Assembly (NCBI GenBank): GCA_964577515.1
Contig: CAZNZN010000002.1
Span: forward strand, 30,584 to 94,583
From: UBA4124 sp964577515
GTDB taxonomy: Bacteria; Patescibacteriota; Minisyncoccia; Phycocordibacterales; UBA9973
Reading direction: 5' to 3'
Length of the DNA: 64,000 nucleotides
A program made the translations under genes and the position numbers. The notes under the pieces were generated by a model. It made no database searches, was not told the DNA's origin, and saw nothing but the letters and a program-made list of their open reading frames with translations. The first letter of the stretch is position 1, and every line of letters begins with the position of its first letter. Below are positions 15,246-22,678 of the stretch, piece after piece.

Positions 15246-16199
15246 TTAGAAGGCGCTAGAAATCCCTATAGTGACAAGGCTTTTGAGTGAATCCCAGGGT
15301 ATTTTTGTTGGCTCTACTTGATCAGTTGCAACCCCCCCATTGAGAAGAGAGTTGGTCGCTGAATCAAAATACCAACAAGCAACATCATCATTTCTCCCAG
15401 CAAGACGCAACAAATCCATATGTTGGTAAGAGTTACCATTATTTCGTAAAGCAAATTCTTCTGAGCGGATCTTCTCTGCAACGATACGGAGATCTGGTCG
15501 TTTTAGTGGTCTTGTAAGAATATTCACATGCCCAGTACTTCGCCGTTGCACTACTACATCATACCTTCCACCATCAGTCGCTCGAAGAAAACCCGGGAGA
15601 CCTACATTATCAGAATCAACAAAACAAACCTTGAGCGTATTTTTCTTCTGCTGTATATCTCGATCTTCAAAGAGTCCTGCGGCTTTTATTCGTTCAAGTT
15701 CTTTTGGTATTTCTTCAGTACGTTGCTTTTCTTGTAAGTAGTGGGCTTGCAATAACGGCAAGACACTTTCTATCACAAATGCAGGATCGGCGGCATGTGC
15801 TTTATTGAGCGCGGCAATAAGCCCAGAAAGACCAAAAGCCTTATCTAGAGGATCGTCTGATTGGGTCCCTTTGCCATAGAAATCATCACGTTGTGCATAC
15901 GCAAGAAGTTTTTGAATACTTTTATCGGCCCCCACACCTAACCCTTCGGCAACAAGCGCACTTGCAGTAGTCTTTTGCGATTTCCCATGATGATCGAAGT
16001 TTCCCCCACCCACATCAATAAGTATCGCCCCTTCTCTTAAATAGTCCTCTTCGGTTTTACTAGCATCTACCTGCGTGAGTATTTTGTATGAAGCATTTTC
16101 AATACCAGGAAGTAGCGTCATGCCATATTTTTTAAGAATAAAAATAGCGACGATAGTATCTGGCTGTGGGCGTGTAGGGATGAAGATAGTAGTAAACAT
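15246..16199 (-). CDS. DHH/MYG1-like metal-dependent phosphoesterase-fold protein
   Basis: 317 residues. The N-terminus (FIPTRPQPDTIVAIFIL) and the motif ILIDVGGGNFDHHGK (about 60-75) resemble MYG1-type proteins of the DHH phosphoesterase superfamily, where a DVGG...DHH signature binds metal ions. Further conserved-looking elements are AQRDDFYGKG, FVDSDNVGLPGFLRA and SYQHMDLLRLAGRND. MYG1 proteins are exonucleases acting on RNA in eukaryotes; the bacterial members are poorly known. The match is by motif only and the substrate is unknown. The gene has a near-consensus promoter of the opposite-strand gene 40 bases upstream of its start and is followed by rpmG after 44 bases. Confidence 0.5.
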   Translation of the reverse strand: MFTTIFIPTRPQPDTIVAIFILKKYGMTLLPGIENASYKILTQVDASKTEEDYLREGAILIDVGGGNFDHHGKSQKTTASALVAEGLGVGADKSIQKLLAYAQRDDFYGKGTQSDDPLDKAFGLSGLIAALNKAHAADPAFVIESVLPLLQAHYLQEKQRTEEIPKELERIKAAGLFEDRDIQQKKNTLKVCFVDSDNVGLPGFLRATDGGRYDVVVQRRSTGHVNILTRPLKRPDLRIVAEKIRSEEFALRNNGNSYQHMDLLRLAGRNDDVACWYFDSATNSLLNGGVATDQVEPTKIPWDSLKSLVTIGISSAF

Positions 16200-16241
16200 A
16201 CAACTAAACTAAGTATAGTATTTAAGGCGATTTTAAATGTA

Positions 16242-16270
16242 TTGACAAAACTAAATATTTAGTATATAAT
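16242..16270 (+). promoter_or_regulatory. Perfect sigma-70 promoter with palindromic spacer
   Basis: TTGACA (16242-16247), 17-base spacer, TATAAT (16265-16270). The spacer contains the perfect 12-base palindrome CTAAATATTTAG (16251-16262), a possible repressor site. Confidence 0.85.
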
Positions 16271-16289
16271 GTATAAAAAATAACCCTCA

Positions 16290-16757
16290 ATGTTCTTCAG
16301 AAAAAAGAAGCAGGCTGAAAAGCCGACCGCTCCGACTACCCAGGAGGTAGCTCCGAACGGTATACAAAAGATGGTTTTTATGGGACCGACAACCCATAAA
16401 AATTTCCGTATTGTTGTATTCCACAACAACGGCAGTCATACTCACTTTTATATGACCAGTCGTGGGGACTTATATATTCCCCCGAAGCATAGCCCCGAAA
16501 CACTCCAAGACTCCCAAGATGGTTGGAGAGAGTGGAACTGGGCAAAAAACAACTGGACAGAGAGCAATGTCCCAAAAAAAGTGACTGACCCGAAAATGTG
16601 GAAAAATGCCCTCAGAGCTATGGGGCAAATTGCAAATATCCGCCGAACACGGAAAATGTTGGAGCAGAAAAACTCCAACGAATTACCGAAACTGGGATTC
16701 ATCGGGGCCCTTGCAGAAATCAAAGAAAAACTGCAGCAGGAGGAAGGAATATCATAA
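16290..16757 (+). CDS. Hypothetical protein behind a very strong promoter
   Basis: 155 residues, not recognised. No signal peptide or membrane helix. A basic N-terminus (MFFRKKKQAEKPTAP) precedes a compact domain with THKNFRIVVFHNNGSHTHFYMTSRGDLYIPP and a tryptophan-rich stretch (DGWREWNWAKNNW), then a helical C-terminus (RRTRKMLEQKN ... AEIKEKLQQEE). High Trp and His content is unlike its neighbours. The promoter is perfect and a 13-bp terminator follows, so it is a monocistronic and probably highly expressed cytoplasmic protein. No function is proposed. Confidence 0.7.
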   Translation: MFFRKKKQAEKPTAPTTQEVAPNGIQKMVFMGPTTHKNFRIVVFHNNGSHTHFYMTSRGDLYIPPKHSPETLQDSQDGWREWNWAKNNWTESNVPKKVTDPKMWKNALRAMGQIANIRRTRKMLEQKNSNELPKLGFIGALAEIKEKLQQEEGIS

Positions 16758-16782
16758 GGTATTCTCCCTAAAAAACATTCAT

Positions 16783-16826
16783 ACCCATACAGAACAACAT
16801 ATCGTTCTGTATGGGTTATTTTTTTC
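16783..16826 (+). terminator. Strong intrinsic terminator
   Basis: ACCCATACAGAAC (16783-16795), loop AACATATC, GTTCTGTATGGGT (16804-16816): 13 perfect pairs, then TTATTTTTTTCTT. Confidence 0.9.
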
Positions 16827-16862
16827 TTGCGCAATACGAGTACTTTGTGTTACAACAACTGC

Positions 16863-17354
16863 ATGACATCGCTCGAACGCAACAAAATAAAACTTGAAAA
16901 AAGTGCGGATAAAGCAACACGGTGGATTGGCTCTACCACCTCCCTCATTGTGCACACCCTCCTTTTCATGGCTGCGTTTGCACTCCCCTTCTTTGGGGTG
17001 CCGTTTGAACGAGTACTTTTAGTACTGACCACTGCCGTCTCTCTCGAAGCTATTTACCTCGCTATTTTTATACAAATGTCCGTCAATAAGAACACTAAAG
17101 ATATTGAGATTATCCAAGAAGACGTCGAAGAGATCCAAGAGGATGTCGAAGAGATCCAAGAGGATGTGGAAGAGATTGAAAAAGATGTTGATGAAATCCA
17201 AAAAGATGTTGATGAAATCCAGGAAGATGTGGAAGAGATCGAAGAGGACAGCAACGAAGATCAAAAAATAGAACAAAAAGAAGCACAGGCTATTGTCGCA
17301 ATACAGACAATCCTTACACAATTACAAAAAGAAATCGAACAGCTCAAAAAATAA
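16863..17354 (+). CDS. Two-helix membrane protein with a heptad-repeat coiled coil
   Basis: 163 residues from the ATG at 16863; the frame opens earlier at 16827 without support. Residues about 1-20 are charged, then two membrane helices (about 25-45 and 50-70) with an FFGVPFERVL turn resemble the hydrophobic part of DUF1003 or low-affinity iron permease-like proteins. From about residue 84 seven heptads of IQEDVEE type form a highly acidic coiled coil, followed by a KIEQKEAQAIVAIQTILTQLQKEIEQL helix. The product is probably a membrane-anchored coiled-coil rod on the cytoplasmic side. Function unknown. A long nested stem-loop terminator follows directly. Confidence 0.65.
   Translation: MTSLERNKIKLEKSADKATRWIGSTTSLIVHTLLFMAAFALPFFGVPFERVLLVLTTAVSLEAIYLAIFIQMSVNKNTKDIEIIQEDVEEIQEDVEEIQEDVEEIEKDVDEIQKDVDEIQEDVEEIEEDSNEDQKIEQKEAQAIVAIQTILTQLQKEIEQLKK
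17112..17258 (+). repeat. Seven tandem 21-base repeats encoding heptads
   Basis: Seven in-frame units of 21 bases, three of them coding IQEDVEE and the others variants (IEKDVDE, IQKDVDE, IEEDSNE). The nucleotide units are similar but not identical. Copy number could change by slippage without a frameshift. Confidence 0.85.
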
Positions 17355-17395
17355 TACCCTGGCCAGACATATATGTCGTTCCAGGGTATTTTTTT
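17353..17395 (+). terminator. Intrinsic terminator with nested hairpin
   Basis: AATACCCTGG (17353-17362) pairs with CCAGGGTATT (17381-17390); inside, GACAT/ATGTC forms a second hairpin. Seven T follow. It overlaps the stop codon of the coiled-coil protein. Confidence 0.9.
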
Positions 17396-17397
17396 AC

Positions 17398-17625
17398 TTA
17401 CGGTTCATCTACAAACGGGGTAACTTCTTGTCCCTCAACGTACCGCCTTACGCGATCTTTTAAGAGATACACAATAAGAATTATTGTGACACCTATCGCA
17501 AGGGCCCACAAAATTTGTTGGGCGGAGTAGCTAAGCTCTCCACCAAGATATGTAAAACCGTCTGTGAGAAAATATGAGAGGAGCAGCAAACCAACAGTGG
17601 TAATGAAAACAAAAAGTTTTTTCAT
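17398..17625 (-). CDS. Small two-helix membrane protein
   Basis: 75 residues: MKK start, first hydrophobic helix (about 4-22), a short polar loop (TDGFTYLGGELSYS), second helix (about 37-56) and a charged tail (LKDRVRRYVEGQEVTP). The first helix might act as a signal anchor. Not recognised. The gene has its own near-perfect promoter on the minus strand and converges on the coiled-coil membrane protein gene, sharing the terminator region. Confidence 0.6.
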   Translation of the reverse strand: MKKLFVFITTVGLLLLSYFLTDGFTYLGGELSYSAQQILWALAIGVTIILIVYLLKDRVRRYVEGQEVTPFVDEP

Positions 17626-17650
17626 AACAATATGATTTTGATTTAATTAC

Positions 17651-17679
17651 ATTATATCACTTTTCTATACAAAAGTCAA
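17651..17679 (-). promoter_or_regulatory. Promoter of the small membrane protein gene
   Basis: On the minus strand TTGACT (17679-17674), 17-base spacer, TATAAT (17656-17651). Confidence 0.8.
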
Positions 17680-17702
17680 GCATTTCTCCCTTTTCCCCTT
17701 TA

Positions 17703-17731
17703 TTGACAAGACAAAATAGAAATGATTAAAT
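17703..17731 (+). promoter_or_regulatory. Promoter of the LuxR-type regulator
   Basis: TTGACA (17703-17708), 17-base spacer, TTAAAT (17726-17731). It is divergent from the promoter at 17651-17679, with 23 bases between the two -35 boxes. Confidence 0.65.
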
Positions 17732-17749
17732 CAGCAAAACTTACCCCAA

Positions 17750-18376
17750 ATGTACAATCAAATCAACCTTGGTGTTCTGGAAAAGAACGAAATTATTAGG
17801 CTTGGCATAAGATCCTGGCTAGAAGAGTACAAAGATATCAATCTGAGAGAGGCTGTCAATGATAGTAAAAAAATCTCCGAGAGATTTCTCTCTGGTCTTG
17901 ATGTGCTATTGGTCGGGCTTCACACAGTCGCCGATACCTTTTGGATCACACAACTGTTGGCTCAGTGCGGACGCTATGACGTAAAGATAGTAGCGTATTG
18001 TGCAGAAGCAAAAAACCTCGCTATCGGCAGAACAGCCATGGAAGCAGGGGCAGCGGCGATAGTTCCCCCTGTCCAGCAAGAGCTCCACGCAGCAATAGTA
18101 CACGTGAAAGAGAGCGGATTTTATGGAAACGCTTTCTTGATGGAAGTGCTTGGCCACAGCTCAAAAAGACAAGGAGTCCTTGCAAGTTTTACGGAGAACG
18201 AAATCCTCGTTATCCGTGGAATATGCCAGGAAAAAACTACAAAAGAGATTGCGGCAGGACTTTGTCTTAGCCCGCGAACTATCGAGACTGTCAGGGCTGA
18301 CGCCATCAAAAAAGCAGAGGTCCGTTCAATTGTCGGACTGGCACTGTTTGGTATTCGACACGGACTCGCAAGTTAA
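17750..18376 (+). CDS. LuxR/NarL-type regulator with degenerate receiver domain
   Basis: 208 residues. The C-terminal 60 residues are a LuxR HTH: FTENEILVIRGICQEKTTKEIAAGLCLSPRTIETVRADAIKKAEV. The N-terminal half has the alternating pattern of a response-regulator receiver (LGVLEKNEIIRLGIRSWL ... LDVLLVGLH ... KIVAYCAEA ... AGAAAIVPP), but key residues are missing: the acidic pair after strand 1 reads EKNE and the phospho-acceptor aspartate after strand 3 is a glycine (DVLLVG). Phosphorylation is therefore unlikely, and no histidine kinase is nearby. It may act as a constitutive or ligand-gated DNA-binding protein. It has its own promoter and terminator. Confidence 0.8.
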   Translation: MYNQINLGVLEKNEIIRLGIRSWLEEYKDINLREAVNDSKKISERFLSGLDVLLVGLHTVADTFWITQLLAQCGRYDVKIVAYCAEAKNLAIGRTAMEAGAAAIVPPVQQELHAAIVHVKESGFYGNAFLMEVLGHSSKRQGVLASFTENEILVIRGICQEKTTKEIAAGLCLSPRTIETVRADAIKKAEVRSIVGLALFGIRHGLAS

Positions 18377-18377
18377 A

Positions 18378-18399
18378 AACACCTTTCGGTGTTTTTTTT
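18378..18399 (+). terminator. Intrinsic terminator of the LuxR-type gene
   Basis: AACACC (18378-18383), loop TTTC, GGTGTT (18388-18393), followed by a run of T. Confidence 0.85.
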
Positions 18400-18438
18400 A
18401 TTTTAGATAGGGCTCATTTCAAAGTTCATTATAAAAAC

Positions 18439-18466
18439 TTGACAAAAATAATGTGTTTGGTATAAT
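18439..18466 (+). promoter_or_regulatory. Consensus promoter of an orphan small RNA
   Basis: TTGACA (18439-18444), 16-base spacer, TATAAT (18461-18466); both hexamers perfect. There is no plus-strand gene downstream before 20066. Confidence 0.85.
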
Positions 18467-18472
18467 ACATCC

Positions 18473-18564
18473 TAGATTAACCACCCCCGACTAATAGATT
18501 TGCGCACCTAGTTATTTGGACTGAAAAGTTCTCTGGGCGCAGACTCTACGGGGGTTTATTATTT
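18473..18564 (+). ncRNA. Candidate small structured RNA between luxR-type gene and ychF
   Basis: From the predicted start near 18473 the RNA folds as one long rod: ACCCCCG (18483-18489) with CGGGGGT (18549-18555), TGCGC (18501-18505) with GCGCA (18537-18541) plus CC/GG next to it, and GGACT/AGTTC closing a GAAA tetraloop (18518-18531). The outer stem is followed by TTTATTATTT, so it can also serve as terminator. The tetraloop and stacked helices support a functional RNA. It has no open frame of note and resembles no family I can name. Its end is 4 bases from the convergent ychF stop. Confidence 0.6.
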
Positions 18565-18567
18565 CTA

Positions 18568-19724
18568 CTATATTTTAAATTCTATGACATCACCGTCTTT
18601 GACAATATACTCTTTCCCTTCAGTACGAACGAGCCCTTTTGCACGAGCTTCTGCGTAGCTTCCTGCGTTGAGAAGATCACTCCATAAGACAACTTCAGCA
18701 CGAATAAACTTGTCTTTGAAGTCTGTATGGATTGCTGTCCCTGCGANNNNNNNNNNNNNNNNNNNNNNNNNNNNNNNNNNNNNNNNNNNNNNNNNNNNNN
18801 NNNNNNNNNNNNNNNNNNNNNNNNNNNNNNNNNNNNNNNNNNNNNNACTTCAGCACGAATAAACTTGTCTTTGAAGTCTGTATGGATTGCTGTCCCTGCG
18901 ATAGGTGCAGTACTTCCCTTTTTTATCGTCCAGGCACGAGTCTCATCGGCCCCGGTAGTGAAGTAGGTTTCAAGCCCGAGGAGTTCATATGCAGCGCGGA
19001 TCATGTCGTCAAACCCTGTTTCAAACACAGGATCAAGCACGACGTACGGACCAGGAAGCTGTGAGATTATTTCTTGTGTCTTGTTTTCGTTTGCTGCAGA
19101 AGTATTGAGTGCGTAGAGCATCGGCTTCATTGTAAGAAGGTTGAGCTGAGCAACAAGTGGTTTTTCTGATTCATCAAGTGTGACAGTACTCGCCATGACT
19201 TCTGACTCAAGTGCACTCTTAATCTTTTCAAGCGCCTCATGAAGTATAATTGCTTCTTTGACCCCACGCTTCGCATCTTTTGCATTGGTATCGAGTCGTT
19301 TTGTCACAGTCTCGAGGTCGGCAAGGATGAGTTCCATGTTGATAACGCCGATATCAAAGAGTGGGTCCACCTTGTTGGCGACATGAATCACGTCTTTGTC
19401 TTCGAACACTCGCACCATATGGAGGATGGCATCGGTCTCACGAATATTGGTAAGGAACTTATTTCCAAGCCCTTCCCCTTTTGACGCTCCTGCGACAAGT
19501 CCTGCAATATCTACAAACTCTATGACAGCAGGAATACTTTTTGCACTTTTTGAAAACTCTGTAAGCTTCGCCACGCGATCATCGGGGACAGGAACAATAC
19601 CGACAGAAGGATCAATGGTACAAAATGGATAGTTTTCAGCAGGCACACCTTTTTTGGTGAGAGCATTAAAGAGCGTGCTTTTGCCCACGTTTGGTAATCC
19701 GACAATTCCGATAGATAGTCCCAT
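18568..19724 (-). CDS. ychF: Redox-regulated ribosome-binding ATPase YchF (Obg family), interrupted by an assembly gap
   Basis: The N-terminal G domain is clear: G1 GLPNVGKSTLFNAL, G2/switch NYPFCTIDP, G3 DIAGLV, and a NxxE-type G4 replaced by YALNTSAANE as in ATP-preferring YchF. The C-terminal TGS domain is recoverable on the left of the gap in a different frame (EGKEYIVKDGDVIEFKI, stop at 18568-18570). The gap of 100 N at 18747 is flanked by two identical 55-base copies; removing 155 bases restores one frame of 333 codons. So the gene is intact and the break is an assembly artefact. The protein is shorter than the 363 residues of E. coli because of a compact middle. It is convergent with the candidate RNA and downstream of a small helical protein gene. 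Confidence 0.93.
18692..18746. repeat. Left copy of a 55-base duplicated contig end
   Basis: Identical to 18847-18901 and directly abutting the N run. This is the pattern of two contig ends that overlap but were not merged. Confidence 0.95.
18747..18846. other. Assembly gap (100 N) inside ychF
   Basis: A placeholder of exactly 100 N between two identical 55-base flanks. The real gap length is probably zero minus the overlap, because collapsing it restores the ychF frame. Confidence 0.97.
18847..18901. repeat. Right copy of the 55-base duplicated contig end
   Basis: Identical to 18692-18746; see the gap entry. Confidence 0.95.
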
Positions 19725-19738
19725 ATACTGCGTCTCGT

Positions 19739-20050
19739 TTATTTCTGCATCAACTGCAAAAGTGGTGCGAGCTCGTCTCGATACTTTGCAATCTCAGCTT
19801 TGTACTTCCCCATAACCTGCACTGCAGCGTACATGTCGTTCATGCCACCCTTTTTCTTCTCTTCGATCTCAGTTTGGATTTTTTCAAACAATGCTTTTAC
19901 TTCTTTGTTTTCTTCCAGTTTTTTAAGTGAAGAAACAAGTTCAGGATTCTTGTCAAGTTCCTGTGCTATTTCTTCTGCTTGTTCTTTAGACATTCCTTTT
20001 GCTTGGAATGCTTTTTTCATTAAAAATGACTTTAGCCCCATAGGCACCAT
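19739..20050 (-). CDS. Small helical protein of unknown function
   Basis: 103 residues from 20050, or 100 from the second ATG at 20041 (MGLKSFLMKKAFQ). All helical and charged: GMSKEQAEEIAQELDKNPELVSSLKKLEENKEVKALFEKIQTEIEEKKKGG looks like a UBA-like three-helix unit followed by a coiled coil. It ends in YRDELAPLLQLMQK. No membrane segment. I do not recognise the family. It is divergent from the uracil-DNA glycosylase gene with only 15 bases between starts, and the two genes share an almost palindromic -10 region. It precedes ychF by 14 bases and is probably cotranscribed with it. Confidence 0.65.
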   Translation of the reverse strand: MVPMGLKSFLMKKAFQAKGMSKEQAEEIAQELDKNPELVSSLKKLEENKEVKALFEKIQTEIEEKKKGGMNDMYAAVQVMGKYKAEIAKYRDELAPLLQLMQK

Positions 20051-20052
20051 GC

Positions 20053-20059
20053 TATCATA
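20053..20059. promoter_or_regulatory. Shared bidirectional -10 element
   Basis: TATCAT on the plus strand (20053-20058) and TATGAT on the minus strand (20059-20054) overlap almost completely. The plus start codon at 20066 is 7 bases away, so that message should be leaderless. Confidence 0.45.
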
Positions 20060-20065
20060 CAGGCA

Positions 20066-20641
20066 ATGAAAACACTAGCCGAAATACACACCCACTGGGA
20101 GCAGTATTGCCCCTGTGAACTACGGAAAACGACCCGTGCGGTTTTCGGTGTCGGCAACGAAAAAGCAACTATTGTCTTCATAGGCGAGGCTCCAGGAAAA
20201 AAAGAAGAAGAAACAGGCATCCCTTTTGTCGGAGCTGCAGGGAGGTTTCTCGATGAAATGCTTCAGAGTATCACCATGAAGCGCGATGACATCTATATCA
20301 CCAATATCGTAAAGTATCGCCCACCGAATAACCGTGATCCCCTCCCAGAAGAAAAAGATGCTTGCAAAGAATGGCTTCATGAGGAACTCAATGCGATTGC
20401 CCCAACGCTTATCGTCTTCCTTGGACGACATTCGATGAATCATTTTTTTCCTGAATTAAAGATTTCTGATGCACATGGAAAGCTCGTTATAAAAAATATC
20501 CCTGGTATAACCACAAGATATTTCCTCCCTCTATACCATCCAGCAGCGGCACTCTATAACGGTGGAATGCGTGATGAACTCATGCGAGACTTTAAAAAAA
20601 TTCCAAAAGCGCTCGAAAAAATCACCTCTACCGCTTCATAA
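20066..20641 (+). CDS. udg: Family 4-type uracil-DNA glycosylase
   Basis: 191 residues. Removes uracil from DNA at the start of base-excision repair. Motif 1 is GEAPGKKEEETGIPFVGAAGRFLD (about 40-63; the GEAPG ... G.PFVG signature of UDG families 4/5) and the C-terminal HPAA motif is LYHPAAALYN. Family 4 enzymes hold a 4Fe-4S cluster with CxxC, a C in KCRPP and a later C. Here the first pair is CPC, the third ligand is tyrosine (VKYRPPNNRDP) and only the last (DAC) is kept. The cluster may be absent or altered. The start is 7 bases after a -10 hexamer. The 3' end overlaps the convergent methyltransferase gene by 14 bases. Confidence 0.9.
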   Translation: MKTLAEIHTHWEQYCPCELRKTTRAVFGVGNEKATIVFIGEAPGKKEEETGIPFVGAAGRFLDEMLQSITMKRDDIYITNIVKYRPPNNRDPLPEEKDACKEWLHEELNAIAPTLIVFLGRHSMNHFFPELKISDAHGKLVIKNIPGITTRYFLPLYHPAAALYNGGMRDELMRDFKKIPKALEKITSTAS

Positions 20642-21377
20642 CTTCAAGACAAAGAAACATTGGTATTTCTTTTCTTGCAGCATCCTCTATTTTTTGTCGA
20701 GGTCCTGGTTGACTCTTTTTATGTGAAATCCACTCCTCAAGACCCACTATAGAAAGTTGGTGTTTTTTAAAAAGCTTCACGTACCACTGCAACGGTCGAT
20801 GAAATGTCTTTGTAGTGATTTCTTTTCCTCCCTTGAAAGGATTCTGCGTGATAGCAATAGTGACCTCAGAAAGATATTTCGCAACCGTACGATACTGTGT
20901 GTGCTTTTTTGCATCAAAATACCAATCAGCGTATTGTGGAATACGGAACGATGGGTGCAAAAGGACGACAATAAAACGTCCATCTTTTTTCAAAAGTCTT
21001 GCTATTTCAGCAACAACCGCATCAATATCTTTAATATTTTCAAACGCGAGCACTGTAAATATAGTATCGAATGAGTGTTCAGTGAGTGTTGTCTCATGAG
21101 CAGGAGCAACAATATAGTGTCCTTTTGTATCTTTTTCTTGTGCTCGAGCAATGAGCGCTTTCGATAAATCTACCCCAGTAACCGCAGCACCTTCTTCTTG
21201 TATCAATCGACTAAAGTACCCTTGGCCACAAGCAAGATCGAGTATTTGCTCTCCTTTTTTTGGCGCAAGAATACGCAGAAGATTTGGTGCAATAACACGC
21301 GCTTGATAGGTATCATTTGTTGTTTCAAGGTGGTCATCATACCACGCTGCTACATTGTCCCAGTCTGTTTTAATCAT
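20628..21377 (-). CDS. Class I SAM-dependent methyltransferase
   Basis: About 249 residues when started at MIKTDWDNVAAWYD (21377). Earlier in-frame starts at 21392 and 21425 would overlap ndh more. The Rossmann methyltransferase motifs are GEQILDLACGQGYFSRLI (motif I, about 45-62), VTGVDLSKALIARA (motif II) and FDTIFTVLAFENIKD (post-I). The second half (FIVVLLHPSFRIP) resembles ubiquinone/menaquinone or UbiE-like enzymes with an unknown small-molecule substrate. The start overlaps the ndh stop by 8 bases, so it is translationally coupled to NDH-2. Nothing indicates the substrate. Confidence 0.85.
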   Translation of the reverse strand: MIKTDWDNVAAWYDDHLETTNDTYQARVIAPNLLRILAPKKGEQILDLACGQGYFSRLIQEEGAAVTGVDLSKALIARAQEKDTKGHYIVAPAHETTLTEHSFDTIFTVLAFENIKDIDAVVAEIARLLKKDGRFIVVLLHPSFRIPQYADWYFDAKKHTQYRTVAKYLSEVTIAITQNPFKGGKEITTKTFHRPLQWYVKLFKKHQLSIVGLEEWISHKKSQPGPRQKIEDAARKEIPMFLCLEVMKR

Positions 21378-22581
21378 AAAATCGTACTCCATCACGACGA
21401 TATTTTGCTCCTTGTATAAATGCACCTATCACATATCGCAAAGAAACGATGGTGGTGAAATAATGGAAATCAACCAAACTACGCAACATCCAAGGGAAAA
21501 ACCCCTTGATAGTAATTTTCCCATAGCTTAAAATGGCCCAGTTGTGCCCAATAGGAATGAGTGACGCTGTTTTCTTTGCTCTATATGGTGGTGTTGTTTT
21601 ACTTCTGAGCTGGTTTCGTATAAACATACCTACATATGTTCCATGCGCTATCGCGCCTTGTGCAAGCCCTGTTCCTGGCATACTCGCACCATCTCCGACA
21701 ACAAATACCGAAGAGTCTTCAGAAAGTCTAAAGTGGTTAGTCACAACGACTCTATTACGCGCGTCGAGTGGAAGCCCGTTGAACGAAGTGTGGATTTTGG
21801 TTCCTGCAGTCCATATCACGGTTCCTGACTGCAGGGTCATTCCACTAGCAACAACCTCATCAAAATCCTGTGCCTGTAGACGGCGGTTTGTATAAATATT
21901 TACTCCAAGATTTCGAAGACGTTGTTCTGCTTTTTGAGAGACCGCTTCAGGAAGCATCGCGAGCACTCGCGGATTTGATTCGATAAGGTCTACGGCGACA
22001 TACCCTGGATCGATATGATACCGACGTGTCATTGCGCGCAGATACGTAACGATATCCCCTGCAAGCTCTACCCCTGAAGGCCCTCCACCAACAACTGTCA
22101 CCCCAAAACGCTTCACAAGCTCATCGTGAGCAATATTTTTTGACTCCTGGAGCAGGTCTCGAAAATGGTCACGAAGTGCGAGCGCCTCTTGTGCTGACTT
22201 AAAAGAAAAAGCGTGTTCAGCAATTCCTGGAATAGTAAAGTAGTTAGTCTCGCTCCCCATAGCAAGTATCAAATAGTCATATGCGTATGTCGACCCGTCT
22301 TGGAGCACTACCACTTTTGCGGTCGGATCATAGGATTGATACTCTCCAAAAACAACTGAAATATTTTGTTGTTTTCTAAAAATAGCTTCGTACGGTATAC
22401 AGACCTCAACTGCTAAAGCCCCTGTCACCAGTTTGTATAACGCTGGATAGTACTCAAAAAACGGCTTTTGTGTGATGAGCGTTATCTTACTATTTTTAGT
22501 TGTCTTAAGTCTTTTTGCAGCGGCAACTCCGGCAAACCCACCCCCGACAATGACCACATGGGCCTCCTTTTGTTGTTCCAT
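21370..22581 (-). CDS. ndh: Type II NADH dehydrogenase (NDH-2)
   Basis: 403 residues. A monotopic flavoenzyme that passes electrons from NADH to quinone or another acceptor without proton pumping. The first dinucleotide site for FAD is VVIVGGGFAGVAAAKRL (about 9-25), the second for NADH is VTVVGGGPSGVELAGDI (about 160-176), and the FAD contact VFVVGDGAS is at about 295. The C-terminal amphipathic and hydrophobic stretch (FHYFTTIVSLRYVIGAFIQ) fits membrane association. Most such genomes lack a full respiratory chain, so the electron acceptor is uncertain. A coupled methyltransferase gene follows. Confidence 0.92.
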   Translation of the reverse strand: MEQQKEAHVVIVGGGFAGVAAAKRLKTTKNSKITLITQKPFFEYYPALYKLVTGALAVEVCIPYEAIFRKQQNISVVFGEYQSYDPTAKVVVLQDGSTYAYDYLILAMGSETNYFTIPGIAEHAFSFKSAQEALALRDHFRDLLQESKNIAHDELVKRFGVTVVGGGPSGVELAGDIVTYLRAMTRRYHIDPGYVAVDLIESNPRVLAMLPEAVSQKAEQRLRNLGVNIYTNRRLQAQDFDEVVASGMTLQSGTVIWTAGTKIHTSFNGLPLDARNRVVVTNHFRLSEDSSVFVVGDGASMPGTGLAQGAIAHGTYVGMFIRNQLRSKTTPPYRAKKTASLIPIGHNWAILSYGKITIKGFFPWMLRSLVDFHYFTTIVSLRYVIGAFIQGAKYRRDGVRFYD

Positions 22582-22647
22582 ATGGTTGAGAGTATAGTCT
22601 ATGTTTTTACTGACCGCCAGCCATCATGTATACTGTAATAACTGTAG

Positions 22648-22663
22648 ACCAGAATCGTCTGGT
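22648..22663 (+). promoter_or_regulatory. Hairpin in the leader of the ECF sigma gene
   Basis: ACCAGA (22648-22653), loop ATCG, TCTGGT (22658-22663), 15 bases before the sigma factor ATG and about 10 bases after a TATACT -10 (22629-22634 region). It may be an operator or a leader hairpin. Confidence 0.4.
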
Positions 22664-22678
22664 GAGTAGAATCGTTCC

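Noticed and set aside
17100..17260. Short tandem repeats that might be read as a CRISPR array
   Set aside because: Units are 21 bases, contiguous and without spacers, in frame and coding for heptads.
18582..18746. Alternative C-terminus of YchF read in the frame that passes through the N run
   Set aside because: It is a frame error caused by the gap; the correct frame gives the canonical TGS end and the stop at 18568.
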